A stretch of 11,612 bases of DNA from JABIBT01 sp964471565. Lineage in GTDB: Archaea; Nanobdellota; Nanobdellia; SCGC-AAA011-G17; PNOQ01. The stretch lies in the NCBI GenBank assembly GCA_964471565.1, contig CAYYFK010000017.1:1-11612 (forward strand). Direction: 5' to 3'. Both the position numbers and the translations under genes were made by a program. This document shows, in pieces, positions 11,573-11,612 of the stretch. The number at the start of each line of letters is the position of its first letter. Position 1 is the stretch's first letter. The notes beneath the pieces were generated by a model. That model saw nothing but the letters and a program-made list of their open reading frames with translations, did no database searches and was not told the DNA's origin.

Positions 11573-11612
11573 GGCAATTATATTTGATTTGGGCGGAGTA
11601 ATTTATACTATA
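11565..11612 (+). CDS. HAD-superfamily hydrolase, N-terminus only (cut by window edge)
   Basis: An ATG at 11565 overlaps the last 8 bases of gyrB and opens a frame reading MYKAIIFDLGGVIYTI to the end of the window. FDLGGVI is the usual start of HAD motif I in the group whose first motif reads DxGGVL/I, with Asp8 as the likely nucleophile. The overlap suggests coupling to gyrB. Only 16 residues are visible, so the substrate (for example a phosphosugar, haloacid or nucleotide) cannot be guessed. Confidence 0.75.
   Translation, partial: MYKAIIFDLGGVIYTI

Noticed and set aside
1..11612. CRISPR array, insertion sequence, integrase or prophage signature
   Set aside because: No regularly spaced repeats, transposase, terminal inverted repeats or phage structural genes were seen; the tRNA-His 3' end has no nearby integrase or duplicated tail.

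Overview
The window looks like chromosomal DNA from a low-GC archaeon, most likely a DPANN lineage of the Woesearchaeota/Pacearchaeota kind. Archaeal information-processing genes are clear: SecG/Sec61-beta, NAC with a UBA domain, Rpo7, Spt4, eS24, eS31 (S27ae), an Fcf1-like PIN protein and an archaeal/eukaryotic-type HisRS. Many genes have a TATA-like box centred about 25-28 bases before the start codon and no Shine-Dalgarno, which points to leaderless transcripts. A bacterial-type GyrB and a ScpA kleisin fit small-genome archaea. The lineage is an inference from gene content and composition; no marker was aligned.

Layout. Positions 1-65 hold a GNRA-capped hairpin followed by a T tract, perhaps the tail of an upstream RNA. 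Positions 115-3143 run on the plus strand: a small unknown protein, secG tightly coupled to NAC, an ITPase-like pyrophosphatase, then two paralogous helical proteins coupled to a MinD-like ATPase. A minus-strand membrane-anchored unknown (3145-3666) shares a palindromic TATA box with tRNA-His (3724-3796), which lies directly before hisS (3843-4991). Positions 4994-6143 hold a minus-strand operon, scpA followed by two small membrane proteins, with 4-base overlaps. Upstream of it is a glycine-rich membrane protein whose leader may fold into a three-way RNA junction.

Positions 6728-7997 form a minus-strand rpo7-spt4-eS24-eS31 operon. Two divergent or convergent neighbours follow: an unknown plus-strand gene and an Fcf1-like PIN gene. 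Two small unknown genes (8877-9556) come next, then gyrB (9677-11572), overlapping the start of a HAD-family hydrolase that runs off the window.

Functionally the region mixes transcription/translation (Rpo7, Spt4, eS24, eS31, PIN, HisRS, tRNA-His), nascent-chain targeting (NAC, SecG) and chromosome or cell organisation (ScpA, GyrB, MinD). The main candidates for something undescribed are the two-paralogue plus MinD operon, the A73 tRNA-His/HisRS pair, the structured leader near 6581-6643, and ScpA coupled to membrane proteins. There is no CRISPR array, insertion sequence or phage signature, and no gene-free stretch over 300 bases.
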